Part shown: piece after piece, positions 55,501-62,813 of the stretch
How positions within the stretch are numbered: position 1 is the first letter of the stretch
Layout: the number at the start of each line of letters is the position of its first letter
From: an uncultured Verrucomicrobia subdivision 3 bacterium
GTDB lineage: Bacteria; Verrucomicrobiota; Verrucomicrobiia; Limisphaerales; UBA11358
Length of the DNA stretch: 64,000 nucleotides
Assembly (NCBI GenBank): GCA_903922735.1
Contig: CAIXUZ010000032.1
Span: 33,332-97,331, forward strand
Reading direction: 5' to 3'
The notes under the pieces: generated by a model
The model's database searches: none
Told to the model about the DNA's origin: nothing
Seen by the model: the letters and a program-made list of their open reading frames with translations, nothing else
Translations under genes and position numbers: made by a program

Positions 55501-56408
55501 GTGTAAAAAGCGCCGTTAGCATTCCCTACATTGGTGATCACCCCGCCATCCACCCGGCACCAACTGTTGGTGACTGTGGCGGATGTCCCAACACTCATCC
55601 GGACCGCCCCTGCATCCAACGTCGATTGGCGGCCGGCGCCATTATTGCCCGCAACCATCAGGCCGTTGTTGGGGCTGCTGGCCGAGTTCCCAATGACGAC
55701 GCCGACATTGCCGCCGCCGCCAAAGTTACCGGCGAAAACCTGGCCGCCGTTGGTGATGTTGAGCACGTTGTGATGGCCCCCGTTGCCAACATACAGGCTC
55801 AAGATATTGGACGGATTGGCGGGCCAAGTGGCGGGATTACCAAGGCTCCAGACGGCATTTGACACCGTGACCAGGGTGTTGTTGGCCGCGTCGCCGATCG
55901 TCACCTTCCCCCAGATTCCATTGGTCTGCACGGAAGCCACCTGGTGATTGCCGCCGTTCATGTTCCAATTGCCATTGACGATCCAAGAAGCATTGGAAGC
56001 AACCAGGATTTTGACCGCGACCGCCAGCGCGGCATTGGATGTGTTCAACGTGCCGCCGTTGAAATTAAAGAAAGAGTTGGTGGTGCCGCCGCACACCACG
56101 TTGGTGACCTGCAAGGTTTGGACGGAGATGGAAGCGCCGGCATACAGTTTGAGCACGGCGGCATTCGTGGGGCCAACATTCAATTGGCCGGCGGTCAGAC
56201 TGGCCCCGTTGGTGACAATGAGCGTGGCCCCATCCACCACATCGCTATCGGCGGTCGTGCCATAAGTTAAGCTGAAAACATTCGTGCCACTGAGCCAGTT
56301 GGTGGATTGCGCGTGCGCCCCCGGGGCTGCCGGCAAAGCTAGGCACAAAAAGGTCAACCACACACACAGCCGGGCACCAACCTGGCGAGTAAGTTTTAAG
56401 CAGCGCAT
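52527..56408 (-). CDS. 1293-aa secreted protein: autotransporter-type repeats plus deacetylase-like domain
   Basis: The ATG at 56408 is chosen because the signal peptide (LCVWLTFLCLALPAAPGAHA) follows it. Domains in order: about 600 residues of ITNGGQVF-type beta-helix repeats; a PATR-like passenger repeat (GLTKLGSGTLTLVSPNTYAG); an MBG-like module (FQYNGAAQSPTISF); a polysaccharide-deacetylase/NodB-like segment (VVIIKCDDFRG, then EFWNHAWDHTQW, giving DD and HxxxH); Ig-like repeats; and a TIQGATNLASPSWQTL module ending IFYRILLGP. The last resembles the C-terminus of the CAP protein at 26104. It is probably a surface or matrix protein that may deacetylate a glycan. Confidence 0.75.
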   Translation of the reverse strand: MRCLKLTRQVGARLCVWLTFLCLALPAAPGAHAQSTNWLSGTNVFSLTYGTTADSDVVDGATLIVTNGASLTAGQLNVGPTNAAVLKLYAGASISVQTLQVTNVVCGGTTNSFFNFNGGTLNTSNAALAVAVKILVASNASWIVNGNWNMNGGNHQVASVQTNGIWGKVTIGDAANNTLVTVSNAVWSLGNPATWPANPSNILSLYVGNGGHHNVLNITNGGQVFAGNFGGGGNVGVVIGNSASSPNNGLMVAGNNGAGRQSTLDAGAVRMSVGTSATVTNSWCRVDGGVITNVGNANGAFYTYGVNSSLVITNGGQVFISAGSSFEGRQGLSNSWLVAGADVAGNPATLSLRGLNISGGFGDVYSGTNNWLWVGQGGLVTNNGGFTVGGWTNSYANYLAITNGGQVFSTAASYIGNYSNANNNFVTIGGTFGSTNSLWSLGNTSLTIGNNAAASNNYVILSAGGGMTNVSSVILGGANSRLNFNGGALAAGSSGSLINTNSTALNAASFVQVGGAVIDDGGFAVTLPLPLLQDPNSAGGGLTKLGSGTLTLVSPNTYAGPTTIRTGTLALSGSGSLASSPIITVAGGATFDNSALAAPFTLGAGQTLSNSMFGASLAGSNNCSAGIVSLVYDGTNASFIVTNGAMTLSAGTVFNLNNLGPTLGPGGYPIIANVSGSAGGVGGTVPTNVTYSGGSLAGAPSLHIILGGLYLGVGGNPSAFSYSPTTFQYNGAAQSPTISFIGSTGTRTTNYVGVAPTSYGPSTHAPTNVGTYCVANTVAADADYLGASNSAVFTIQGLGSLNPAKVVIIKCDDFRGSSPAWTNLLQVTRTLGIKVGLGVICTNCIDHILATNQSATYRNTTNWMQSQETIGDVEFWNHAWDHTQWTNTGGQNVSEYNGSGLAYMQLHMAESQDALSNALGHTVCSFGTAYNGFDTNTAIVINATPALRLFFATSVTTVRNGGLNASVAAMGIISESDGTGLPNSTKFATTYPGGPAGPVSLQFHPASFVSNSGTNSLLEFQKIMQYLQTNGYAILKPSEYIAAFPAVTNQPLSQSIPVGASVTFAVGATGNEPLRYQWLFNGAPSVGAIAASLTLTNLQATNAGNYSVVITNAFGSVTSSVAVLATILKPVLAANTNRSLMAGATLWVTNSATDPNSPSLPLGFALPVKPVGAGINTASGVVNWRPAILQGGTSNQFTVVVTNQASLAATQSFWVGVIAPQKPGISPPLFSAKTFRFTITGDAGPDYTIQGATNLASPSWQTLFFTNAPALPFTWADTNTTRSQIFYRILLGP

Positions 56409-56738
56409 AAACTGGAGCCGTGCCAGTAGCCGGGAGGTGAGTAGGAAGCTGGTGTGTTTCACGTTTGGGATTTTCGTGATTTTAGTTTCAACCAGTCTGA
56501 GGGGAAAGAAACATTTATCCTGGAAACCGCAGTTGATTTGCCGCAAAAAGCGCAAAAGGCGCAAAGGAATTGCCGATGACGCGGTTTCTCATTGAGAAAA
56601 TACTTCACTCACAAGGTGAATAAAACTCAAGTCTCCAAACGCAATTCATCCGTTTTTTGTGCCTTTTGTGCCTCTTCGCGGCCATTCTTATTGCGGAATT
56701 TAGGTTTATGGTTGGAAGAACGGGAACGATTAAAAATC
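56409..56738. repeat. Gene-free gap with rRNA-free repeat words
   Basis: The 330 bases between the start of the large secreted protein and the end of the broken serine hydrolase contain gcaaaaagcgcaaaaggcgc (about 56542-56561) and its approximate inverse, tgtgccttttgtgcctcttc (about 56658-56677). These belong to the same 'caaaggcgcaaag' word family as the intergenic blocks. No gene is supported. Confidence 0.5.
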
Positions 56739-57920
56739 CTATTTTGCGAGCGCGTTCGCAGCTGCCTGCTGGAAAGCACAGCGGACTTCGCTGCCGTCAC
56801 TGTTCATAAAATTTGCGCGCTGCACCATCATCACATAGGCAACCCCCTTCACAGGGTCAATCCAGGCTTGCGTCCCCCAGGCGCCGCCATGCCCGAAGCT
56901 GCCGGGCGAGAGGATCGATGCCGCGCCGGCATGCGGCTGGCGCAGGATGCAGGTGCCGATGCCCCAGCCGTAATTTGCGCCCCAAGACTCCTTCTGAAAA
57001 AATCCGGTCGGCAGGTCGCCGGTCTGCGGGAGGGTGATGAATTTCATCGCAGCCGGGCTCAGGTAACGGCGTCCTCCGAGGGTGCCGCCGTTAAGGAGCA
57101 TCTGGCAAAAACGGGCGTAGTCGGGCGCGGTCGAATAAAGTCCGCCGTTGCCCTGCGGCGGGCGGTTCCGCGTCCCCTCATAGCCAATCCGGGCCGGAAC
57201 CGGTTCCAGCGCGCCGGTTTCCTTGTTTTTAGCGTAGCCGGTCGCGAGTCGGGAGCGTTGCTTGTCGGTCGGGTAGAAGGTGGTATTTTTCATGCCGAGC
57301 GGATGGAAAAGCCGTTGCTGGAGAAAGGCATCGAAGCTCATGCCGCTCACCACCTCAACGATGCGGGCGGCGGCGTTGATGCCGCTCTGCGTATATTTCC
57401 ATTTCTCGCCGGGCTCGTATTGCATCGGGGCGGCGAGCCAGAGCGGCACGAGATCGGCGAGCGTGGAAACTTGCAAGGCGGCTTTTGCGTCCGCTTCACC
57501 AAGGCCGGAGGTGTGCGTGAGCAGTTGCTTGAGAGTGAGCTTCGCCAGCTGGCCGGAGGGCGTCTTCAGATCGGCAAACCCGGGAAGATATTATTCCACG
57601 GGATCGGCGACGTTCAGTTTGCCCTCATCCTGGAGCATCAGAACCGCGGTGGCGGTAATCGGCTTCGACATCGAGGCGATCCAGAAAAGCGTGTCGGGGG
57701 TCATCGGCTTTTTTGCGGCCACATCGGCCAGGCCGGTGCTATCGAGGTGGAGCACCTTGTTTTTCGCCACGACCACGGTTACGGCGCCGGCGATTTCATT
57801 TTTCGCCATCATCTCCTGCATCGCCGCGCCGATGCCCGGAAGCATGTGGGGTGCGGCCTGAGCCGGGATCAGGTTCACCGCCAGCAATGCGGCCAGAAGC
57901 GATATAGATTTTATTTTCAT
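56739..57920 (-). pseudogene. Serine hydrolase (beta-lactamase family) interrupted by an in-frame stop
   Basis: One reading frame from ATG 57920 to 56739 encodes a secreted class C beta-lactamase-like serine hydrolase, except for a single TAA at 57591-57593 (codon 110). Before it come the signal peptide (SLLAALLAVNLIPAQA), SMSKP with the SxxK serine S83, and GKLNVADPVE. After it the same frame continues YLPGFADLKTPSGQLAKLTL, then LLTHTSGL, YTQSG and FGHGGAWGT, all family motifs. Relatives usually have DPVEKYLP at this point, so a Lys codon to TAA change is the simplest explanation. Read-through or a sequencing error is possible. Confidence 0.85.
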
Positions 57921-58136
57921 AGTTTTGATTTTTGCGAATTTATTTGGCGGGATTATCCGGAATTCCCTGCCGGACTCCAGCCGCGTCTTTTCACGCGCCC
58001 GAGCAGTGTAATGCCGGGCTCGCATTATTACAGCGGCTTTTCGACAGCCATTTGTGCCCGGCGAGTTGGGCATTCGGGCTTGAAAACGGCTTTTTTAACA
58101 AAATAACAAAGTAACTAAGCGGAAACCTAAGCCGCG

Positions 58137-58556
58137 TCAGTCGCGGTCCAGTTTGTTCAACCGGCGGATTTTTTCTTTGATTTCCTGGAAGGCGGGGTGG
58201 GCGCGGAGCTTTTTCATATCCGGATCCTTGGCCAGCCATTTGAAGTCGCGGTAGCCCAGCGCCAAGGCACGGTCGAGCGCGCTAATGGCGCGGTCAAATT
58301 CATCGGTCAGCGAGTAGCTGCAGGCGAGGTTGTAAAAAACGAGAGGATTTTGCGGCTCGAGCCGGGCCAGGCGCTCGTCCACCTGCAAGCCGTCCGTGTA
58401 ACGCCCGCGCTGCGTGTAATGGTCGCCCAGCAATTGGAGCGCATCCACATAATTGGAGTCGCGCCGGACCAGGCCCTCGATGAATTCGATTTTGGTGTCG
58501 AGGTCGCGCTGTTCGGTGTGCGTCAATTTGCTTTTGCTATTTTTTTTTGCCGGCAT
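58137..58556 (-). CDS. TPR-repeat protein, 139 aa
   Basis: A small soluble protein with two or three tetratricopeptide helices: DALQLLGDHYTQRGRYTDGL, PLVFYNLACSYSLTDEFDRA and ISALDRALALGYRDFKWLAK. Basic residues mark both ends. TPR proteins mediate protein contacts; no partner is suggested by the neighbours. It is divergent from the aminotransferase gene, 105 bases away. Confidence 0.75.
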   Translation of the reverse strand: MPAKKNSKSKLTHTEQRDLDTKIEFIEGLVRRDSNYVDALQLLGDHYTQRGRYTDGLQVDERLARLEPQNPLVFYNLACSYSLTDEFDRAISALDRALALGYRDFKWLAKDPDMKKLRAHPAFQEIKEKIRRLNKLDRD

Positions 58557-58661
58557 ACGACCGGCGAATTTTTTCCCAGCGGGCAGGGGAAGTCAAGCCG
58601 GCGAGATTGAAAACGAAGCTTGCCTTGAACGGCTCCTTGTGAAAAATTTCACTAACATTTT

Positions 58662-59750
58662 ATGGCACACGTCAAACTCCACATCCCCGGACCGGTCGAA
58701 GTCAGCGAAAAAACCTTCAAGGCGCTTTGTTCGCCGATGATCGGCCATCGCGGCCAGGGCTTTAAAGACCTTTACGCAAAAATCCAGCCGCAGCTGCAGA
58801 CGCTGCTGACCACCCGGCAGCTGGTCTATTTGAGCACCTCGTCCGCGTGGGGCGTGATGGAGGGATCCATCCGCAATCTGGTGCAGAAAAAAGTCCTGAA
58901 CTGCATGTGCGGCGCGTTTTCCGACAAATGGTTCGATGTCTCGAAAAAATGCGGCAAAACGGCCGAGGCGCTGCAGGTGGAATGGGGTTCCCCGATCCGC
59001 GCGGAGGCGATCGACAAAAAGCTCGCCACCGGCGAGTTCGACGCGCTGACGCTCATCCACAACGAGACCTCCACGGGCACGATGTCGCCGCTGGCGGAAA
59101 TCGCCGCGCTCAAGAAAAAATATCCGGACGTGATGTTCATCGTGGACGCGGTCAGCTCCATGAGCGCCGTGCCGCTGAAATTTGACGAGCTGGGCATCGA
59201 CGTCCTGCTGGCCGGCACCCAGAAAGCGTTCGCCCTGCCGCCGGGACTCGCAGTGTTTGTCGCGTCGCCCGCCGCGCTGGCCAAGGCGGCCACGGCCAAG
59301 GATCGCGGCTATTATTTCGACTTCGTGGAATTCCAGAAAAACGCCGAGCAGAGCATGACGCCCAGCACGCCGGCCATCCCGCACATTTACGCGCTGAGCT
59401 CGAAGCTCGACGAATTTTTCGCCGAAGGGCTGGAAGCCCGTTATGCGCGGCACAAAAAGACGAACCAGATGACCCGCGACTGGGCGGCGAAGCACGGCTT
59501 CACCCTGTTCCCGGAAAAAGGGTTTGAATCCATCACGCTCACCTGCGTCAGCAACGGGGCGCGGCCCGGCGGTCGCGTGGTGGACGCGGCCAAGCTCCAG
59601 AAGCTGGTCAAGGATCAGGGCATCCTGATTGACGGCGGCTACGGAAAAATCAAGGGCACCACGTTCCGCCTCTCGAACATGGGCGACGAAACGGAAGCCA
59701 CGATGAACCAGCTCTACGCCGCGCTGGACAAGGCGATGGCGCAGCTTTGA
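58662..59750 (+). CDS. Class V aminotransferase (alanine-glyoxylate/serine-pyruvate type)
   Basis: A 362-aa PLP enzyme. VSLSTSS-type residues give the phosphate-binding turn (VYLSTSSAWGVMEGSIRN), TLIHNETSTG is the family signature, FIVDAVSSMSAVP contains the PLP-contacting Asp, and LAGTQKAFALPPG contains the Schiff-base Lys (K188). The family interconverts alanine or serine with glyoxylate or pyruvate; some relatives work in photorespiration-like glyoxylate use or phosphoserine synthesis. It has no operon partner, so the exact substrate is open. Confidence 0.88.
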   Translation: MAHVKLHIPGPVEVSEKTFKALCSPMIGHRGQGFKDLYAKIQPQLQTLLTTRQLVYLSTSSAWGVMEGSIRNLVQKKVLNCMCGAFSDKWFDVSKKCGKTAEALQVEWGSPIRAEAIDKKLATGEFDALTLIHNETSTGTMSPLAEIAALKKKYPDVMFIVDAVSSMSAVPLKFDELGIDVLLAGTQKAFALPPGLAVFVASPAALAKAATAKDRGYYFDFVEFQKNAEQSMTPSTPAIPHIYALSSKLDEFFAEGLEARYARHKKTNQMTRDWAAKHGFTLFPEKGFESITLTCVSNGARPGGRVVDAAKLQKLVKDQGILIDGGYGKIKGTTFRLSNMGDETEATMNQLYAALDKAMAQL

Positions 59751-59888
59751 GACAGGGGGGCGGAGACGATGTTTTAAACGCCACGACGCCAGGGGCGCCT
59801 AGCGGAAACTTGAGCGGGGAGCGGGGAGCGGGGAGCGGGGAGCAGGGAGCGCAAAGGCGCGAAGAAGGAAACATCCAACACCCAAGGG
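59751..59888. repeat. Word-repeat block before the microsatellite
   Basis: This is the first part of the gene-free gap 59751-60273. It carries ggagcggggagcggggagcg (59815 onward) and the word gaaacatccaacacccaagg. Both are shared with block 1. Confidence 0.55.
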
Positions 59889-59996
59889 ACAGACTACGGA
59901 CTACGAGACTACGAGACTACGGACTACGAGACTACGAGACTACGGACTACGAGACTACGGACTACGAGACTACGGACTACGAGACTATGGACTACG
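59889..59996. repeat. Microsatellite-like array of ctacgga/ctacgaga units
   Basis: About 14 consecutive units alternate 7-base ctacgga with 8-base ctacgaga, giving an overall 15-base period across about 108 bases. The array is near-perfect, with one variant unit, ctatgga. It lies between a plus-strand aminotransferase gene and a plus-strand kinase gene. Confidence 0.85.
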
Positions 59997-60110
59997 GGAA
60001 CTTCGGGATCTGCCCGCAGATGGCGCAGATTGGCGCAGATTAAAAAATCGGCGGGCAACGCCGAGGGATAAACTCAATAAGGAAAGCAGGAAATCAGGAA
60101 GACAACATCC

Positions 60111-60168
60111 GACTTCCAGCTTCCAACTTCCAACTACCAACTTCCAACTACCAACTTCCAACTACCAG
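60111..60168. repeat. Second tandem array, cttccaactacca units
   Basis: Words cttccaa and ctaccaa alternate about four times in 58 bases. The array ends at a gtggcggcgcgggcg variant of the intergenic ggcggcgct word. The rest of the gap up to 60273 has no other recognisable feature. Confidence 0.75.
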
Positions 60169-60273
60169 TGGCGGCGCGGGCGTCGGCCATGCTGGAATTA
60201 GAAGATGCCGGTTTTTGAAACTGCTCAAATAAAAGTATCTTTTATGCCGGTGGGGGGGTAGGGTGCTAGTGCA

Positions 60274-62259
60274 ATGAGAAATAAAACTCCTCATGCCAAC
60301 CCACCGGGGGATTCAGACCAGCGCCCGCCGCGTGACCGCGGGCGGTTTTCATTTTTTTCTTTTGAATCATCCTCACCGTTGCGAGGCGCGTTGGCGGCGG
60401 TGCTGCTGGTGGCCGGCGCCTGCGCGTTCAGGGTGATATTCTTCGCCAGTCTGGGGGAAGGCATTCCCTACCTGCTTTATTTCCCCGCCCTGACGCTGGC
60501 GGCCTTATTCGGCGGGCTGGTGGCGGGCCTGCTGGCCACCGCGCTTTCGGCGAGCGTGGTTTTATTCTGGATCCATCAGGGCCACCTCGCTCCGCCCGAA
60601 TGGCTGGGCCTGTTGATCTTTATCATCAGCGGCGCGCTGATTTCCCACATCTGCGAACTCATGCATGGCGTTCTGAGGCAGGAGAGGCTAGCCCGGAACG
60701 AAGCCGAGACCATGAGTCAGCAATTGCGGCAAGAGATAATCGCGCGCCAGCGGGCGGAGGAAGTCCGCGTCCGGCTGGCCGCGATTATTGAATCCTCGGA
60801 AGATGCCATCATCGGCAAGGATTTGAACGGCGCCGTCACCAGTTGGAACAAGAGCGCGGAAAAAATGTTCGGCTACACCGCCGGGGAAATGATCGGGACT
60901 TCCATCCGGCGGCTGGTTCCGGCGGACAATCAGGTGGAGGAGGAGCAAATTATGGCGCAAGTCCGGCGCGGCGAAAGTGTGCAACATTTTGATACGATCC
61001 GCCTGACCAAGGAGGGACGGAGGCTGGCGGTATCGATCGCGGTCTCCCCGATCAGGGACTCCGCCGGGAAAATCATCGGGATGTCAAAGTCAGCCCGCGA
61101 CTTGACCGAGCGCCGGCGCTTAGACAAGGCGCTGGCGGACTCGGAACTCCGGTATCGCCGCCTGTTCGAGGCGGCGCGGGACGGCGTGTTGATCCTCGAT
61201 GCGGAGACGGGGCTGGTCGTGGATGTGAATCCCTACCTGATCGAATTGCTGGGGGTCACGCGCGAAGTGTTCCTGGGCAAGAAAGTCTGGGAACTGGGTT
61301 TCTTCAAGGATCTCATCGTCAACGAGGCCAACTTCGCGGAATTGCAGGCGAAGCAATACCTCCGCTACGAAGACATGGCGCTGGAAGGGTTTGACGGCAA
61401 GCGGCACGAGGTGGAGTTTGTCAGCAACGTCTATCTGGTGGACGGCCACAAGGTGATCCAGTGCAACATCCGCGACATCTCCGAGCGCGTGAAGGTGTCG
61501 GCGGAGGCGCTCCAAAACGCGGTGATTTTGGAGCAGAAGCACGCGGAGCTGGAGCGCTTCCTCTACAGCACTTCCCATGACCTGAAGAGCCCGGTCGTGA
61601 CGGTCCGGACCTTCATCGGCTATCTGGAACAGGATCTGGCCGCCGCCGATGCCGGGAAGATCGCGAAGGACATCAAATTCATCCGCGACGCGGCGGACAA
61701 GCTTTGGTCATTGCTTAACAATGTGCTGGCGGTCGGGAAGATCGGCCACGTCGTCGCTCCGCCGGAGCCGGTGACGTTCCGGCAGCTGGCGGATGATGCC
61801 CTGGCGGCGGTGGCCGGCCAGATTGCCAAAGGCGGGGTGACGGTGCGGGTGGGCGACGGCGAGCTGGCGCTGTTCGGCGACCGCGTCCGGCTGTCGGAAG
61901 TGTTTCAAAACCTGCTGGACAACGCCTGCAAGTTTATGTCCGGCCAGCCGGCCCCGCGCATCGAGATCGGCTTTGAGGGGCGCGGCGCGGCGACGGTGTT
62001 CTTTGTGCGCGACAACGGCATCGGGCTTGACCCGCGCCATCAGGCCAAGCTGTTCGGCTTGTTCGAGAAGATGGATCCCAAAACCGAGGGGACGGGCATC
62101 GGCCTGGCAATCTCCAAACGGATCGTGGAATTGAATCAGGGACGCATCTGGGCGGAGTCCGCCGGCCTGGGCCAGGGCGCCGGTTTCTATTTCACCCTGC
62201 CGGGAGCGGTCGGAACAGGAGGCAGAATCCAGAATTCAGAAGCCAGAAGGGGGGAATGA
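60274..62259 (+). CDS. DUF4118/PAS histidine kinase
   Basis: A 661-aa membrane kinase. A DUF4118-type membrane domain covers about 36-130 (LAAVLLVAGACAFRVIFFAS, YLLYFPALTLAALFGGLVAG). PAS1 is about 165-285 and PAS2 about 290-410. A bacteriophytochrome-like HisKA box, FLYSTSHDLKSPVVTV, has phospho-acceptor H435. HATPase_c follows (FQNLLDNACKFM, DNGIGLDPRHQAKLFGLFEK, GTGIGLAISKRIVE). The last residues (GRIQNSEARRGE) are coded by an intergenic-type repeat. It is followed by two receiver proteins, so it probably starts a phosphorelay. Confidence 0.88.
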   Translation: MRNKTPHANPPGDSDQRPPRDRGRFSFFSFESSSPLRGALAAVLLVAGACAFRVIFFASLGEGIPYLLYFPALTLAALFGGLVAGLLATALSASVVLFWIHQGHLAPPEWLGLLIFIISGALISHICELMHGVLRQERLARNEAETMSQQLRQEIIARQRAEEVRVRLAAIIESSEDAIIGKDLNGAVTSWNKSAEKMFGYTAGEMIGTSIRRLVPADNQVEEEQIMAQVRRGESVQHFDTIRLTKEGRRLAVSIAVSPIRDSAGKIIGMSKSARDLTERRRLDKALADSELRYRRLFEAARDGVLILDAETGLVVDVNPYLIELLGVTREVFLGKKVWELGFFKDLIVNEANFAELQAKQYLRYEDMALEGFDGKRHEVEFVSNVYLVDGHKVIQCNIRDISERVKVSAEALQNAVILEQKHAELERFLYSTSHDLKSPVVTVRTFIGYLEQDLAAADAGKIAKDIKFIRDAADKLWSLLNNVLAVGKIGHVVAPPEPVTFRQLADDALAAVAGQIAKGGVTVRVGDGELALFGDRVRLSEVFQNLLDNACKFMSGQPAPRIEIGFEGRGAATVFFVRDNGIGLDPRHQAKLFGLFEKMDPKTEGTGIGLAISKRIVELNQGRIWAESAGLGQGAGFYFTLPGAVGTGGRIQNSEARRGE

Positions 62260-62319
62260 TGGTAAAGACATTTAAAAACCTATTCGCAGGCCATTCTGAA
62301 TTCTGGCTACTGAATTCTG
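62230..62319. repeat. Hairpin at the kinase stop codon
   Basis: cagaattcagaagccagaa (62230-62248) and ttctggctactgaattctg (62301-62319) are inverted copies with one mismatch in 19 and a 52-base loop. The kinase stop codon lies inside the loop. The pair could form a stem between kinase and receiver genes that tunes their ratio, or two oppositely inserted repeat units. Confidence 0.55.
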
Positions 62320-62342
62320 TATGCTTAACACACAACCAAACC

Positions 62343-62348
62343 AAGGAG
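62343..62348 (+). promoter_or_regulatory. Strong ribosome-binding site of the response-regulator gene
   Basis: aaggag lies 7 bases before ATG 62356. It is one of the few clear Shine-Dalgarno sequences in this window and confirms the start of that gene. Confidence 0.7.
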
Positions 62349-62355
62349 AAAAATC

Positions 62356-62796
62356 ATGAAAGGCGAACCGATCGTCATATTGCTGGTGGAAGATGATCCG
62401 GCCCATGCCGAGATCGTGCAGCGCAACCTCGGCGGCAGCCGGGTGGCCAACCGCCTGATCCATGTGGCCGACGGCCAGGCGGCGCTGGATTACCTGAACC
62501 GCGAGAATGGCTTCAGCGACCCGGCCGCGGCGCCGCGACCCGGCATCATTCTGCTCGACCTGCGCCTGCCCAAGGTGGACGGGATGGAGGTCTTGAAGCA
62601 GCTGAAGGCCGACCCGAAATTCAGTTCCATTCCCGTGGTGATCCTGTCCACCTCGCAGGCCGAGCAGGACATTGTCAAAGCCTATGCCCTCCACGCCAAC
62701 AGCTACCTGGTCAAGCCGGTGGATTTTGCGAACTTCACCGAACTGATGGAAACCTTCGACTTCTATTGGCTGGCGTGGAATCAGCGACCGGGTTAG
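62356..62796 (+). CDS. Rcp1-type single-domain response regulator
   Basis: A 146-aa receiver. Acidic pocket VEDDPAHAEIV, phospho-acceptor Asp in IILLDLRLPKVDG, Thr/Ser in VILSTSQAEQD and the conserved Lys in YLVKPVDFANF. The sequence is of the Rcp1/CheY-like type that pairs with phytochrome-like kinases, fitting the kinase encoded upstream. It has no output domain and probably relays phosphate to another protein. Confidence 0.88.
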   Translation: MKGEPIVILLVEDDPAHAEIVQRNLGGSRVANRLIHVADGQAALDYLNRENGFSDPAAAPRPGIILLDLRLPKVDGMEVLKQLKADPKFSSIPVVILSTSQAEQDIVKAYALHANSYLVKPVDFANFTELMETFDFYWLAWNQRPG

Positions 62797-62813
62797 CCCC
62801 AACGAGCCACCAG

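Noticed and set aside
56592..58106. 504-codon plus-strand frame across the broken serine hydrolase
   Set aside because: The minus strand carries all serine hydrolase motifs in one frame; the plus-strand product has none.
59889..60168. Tandem arrays considered as a CRISPR
   Set aside because: Units are 7-8 bases with no unique spacers, and no cas genes are near.
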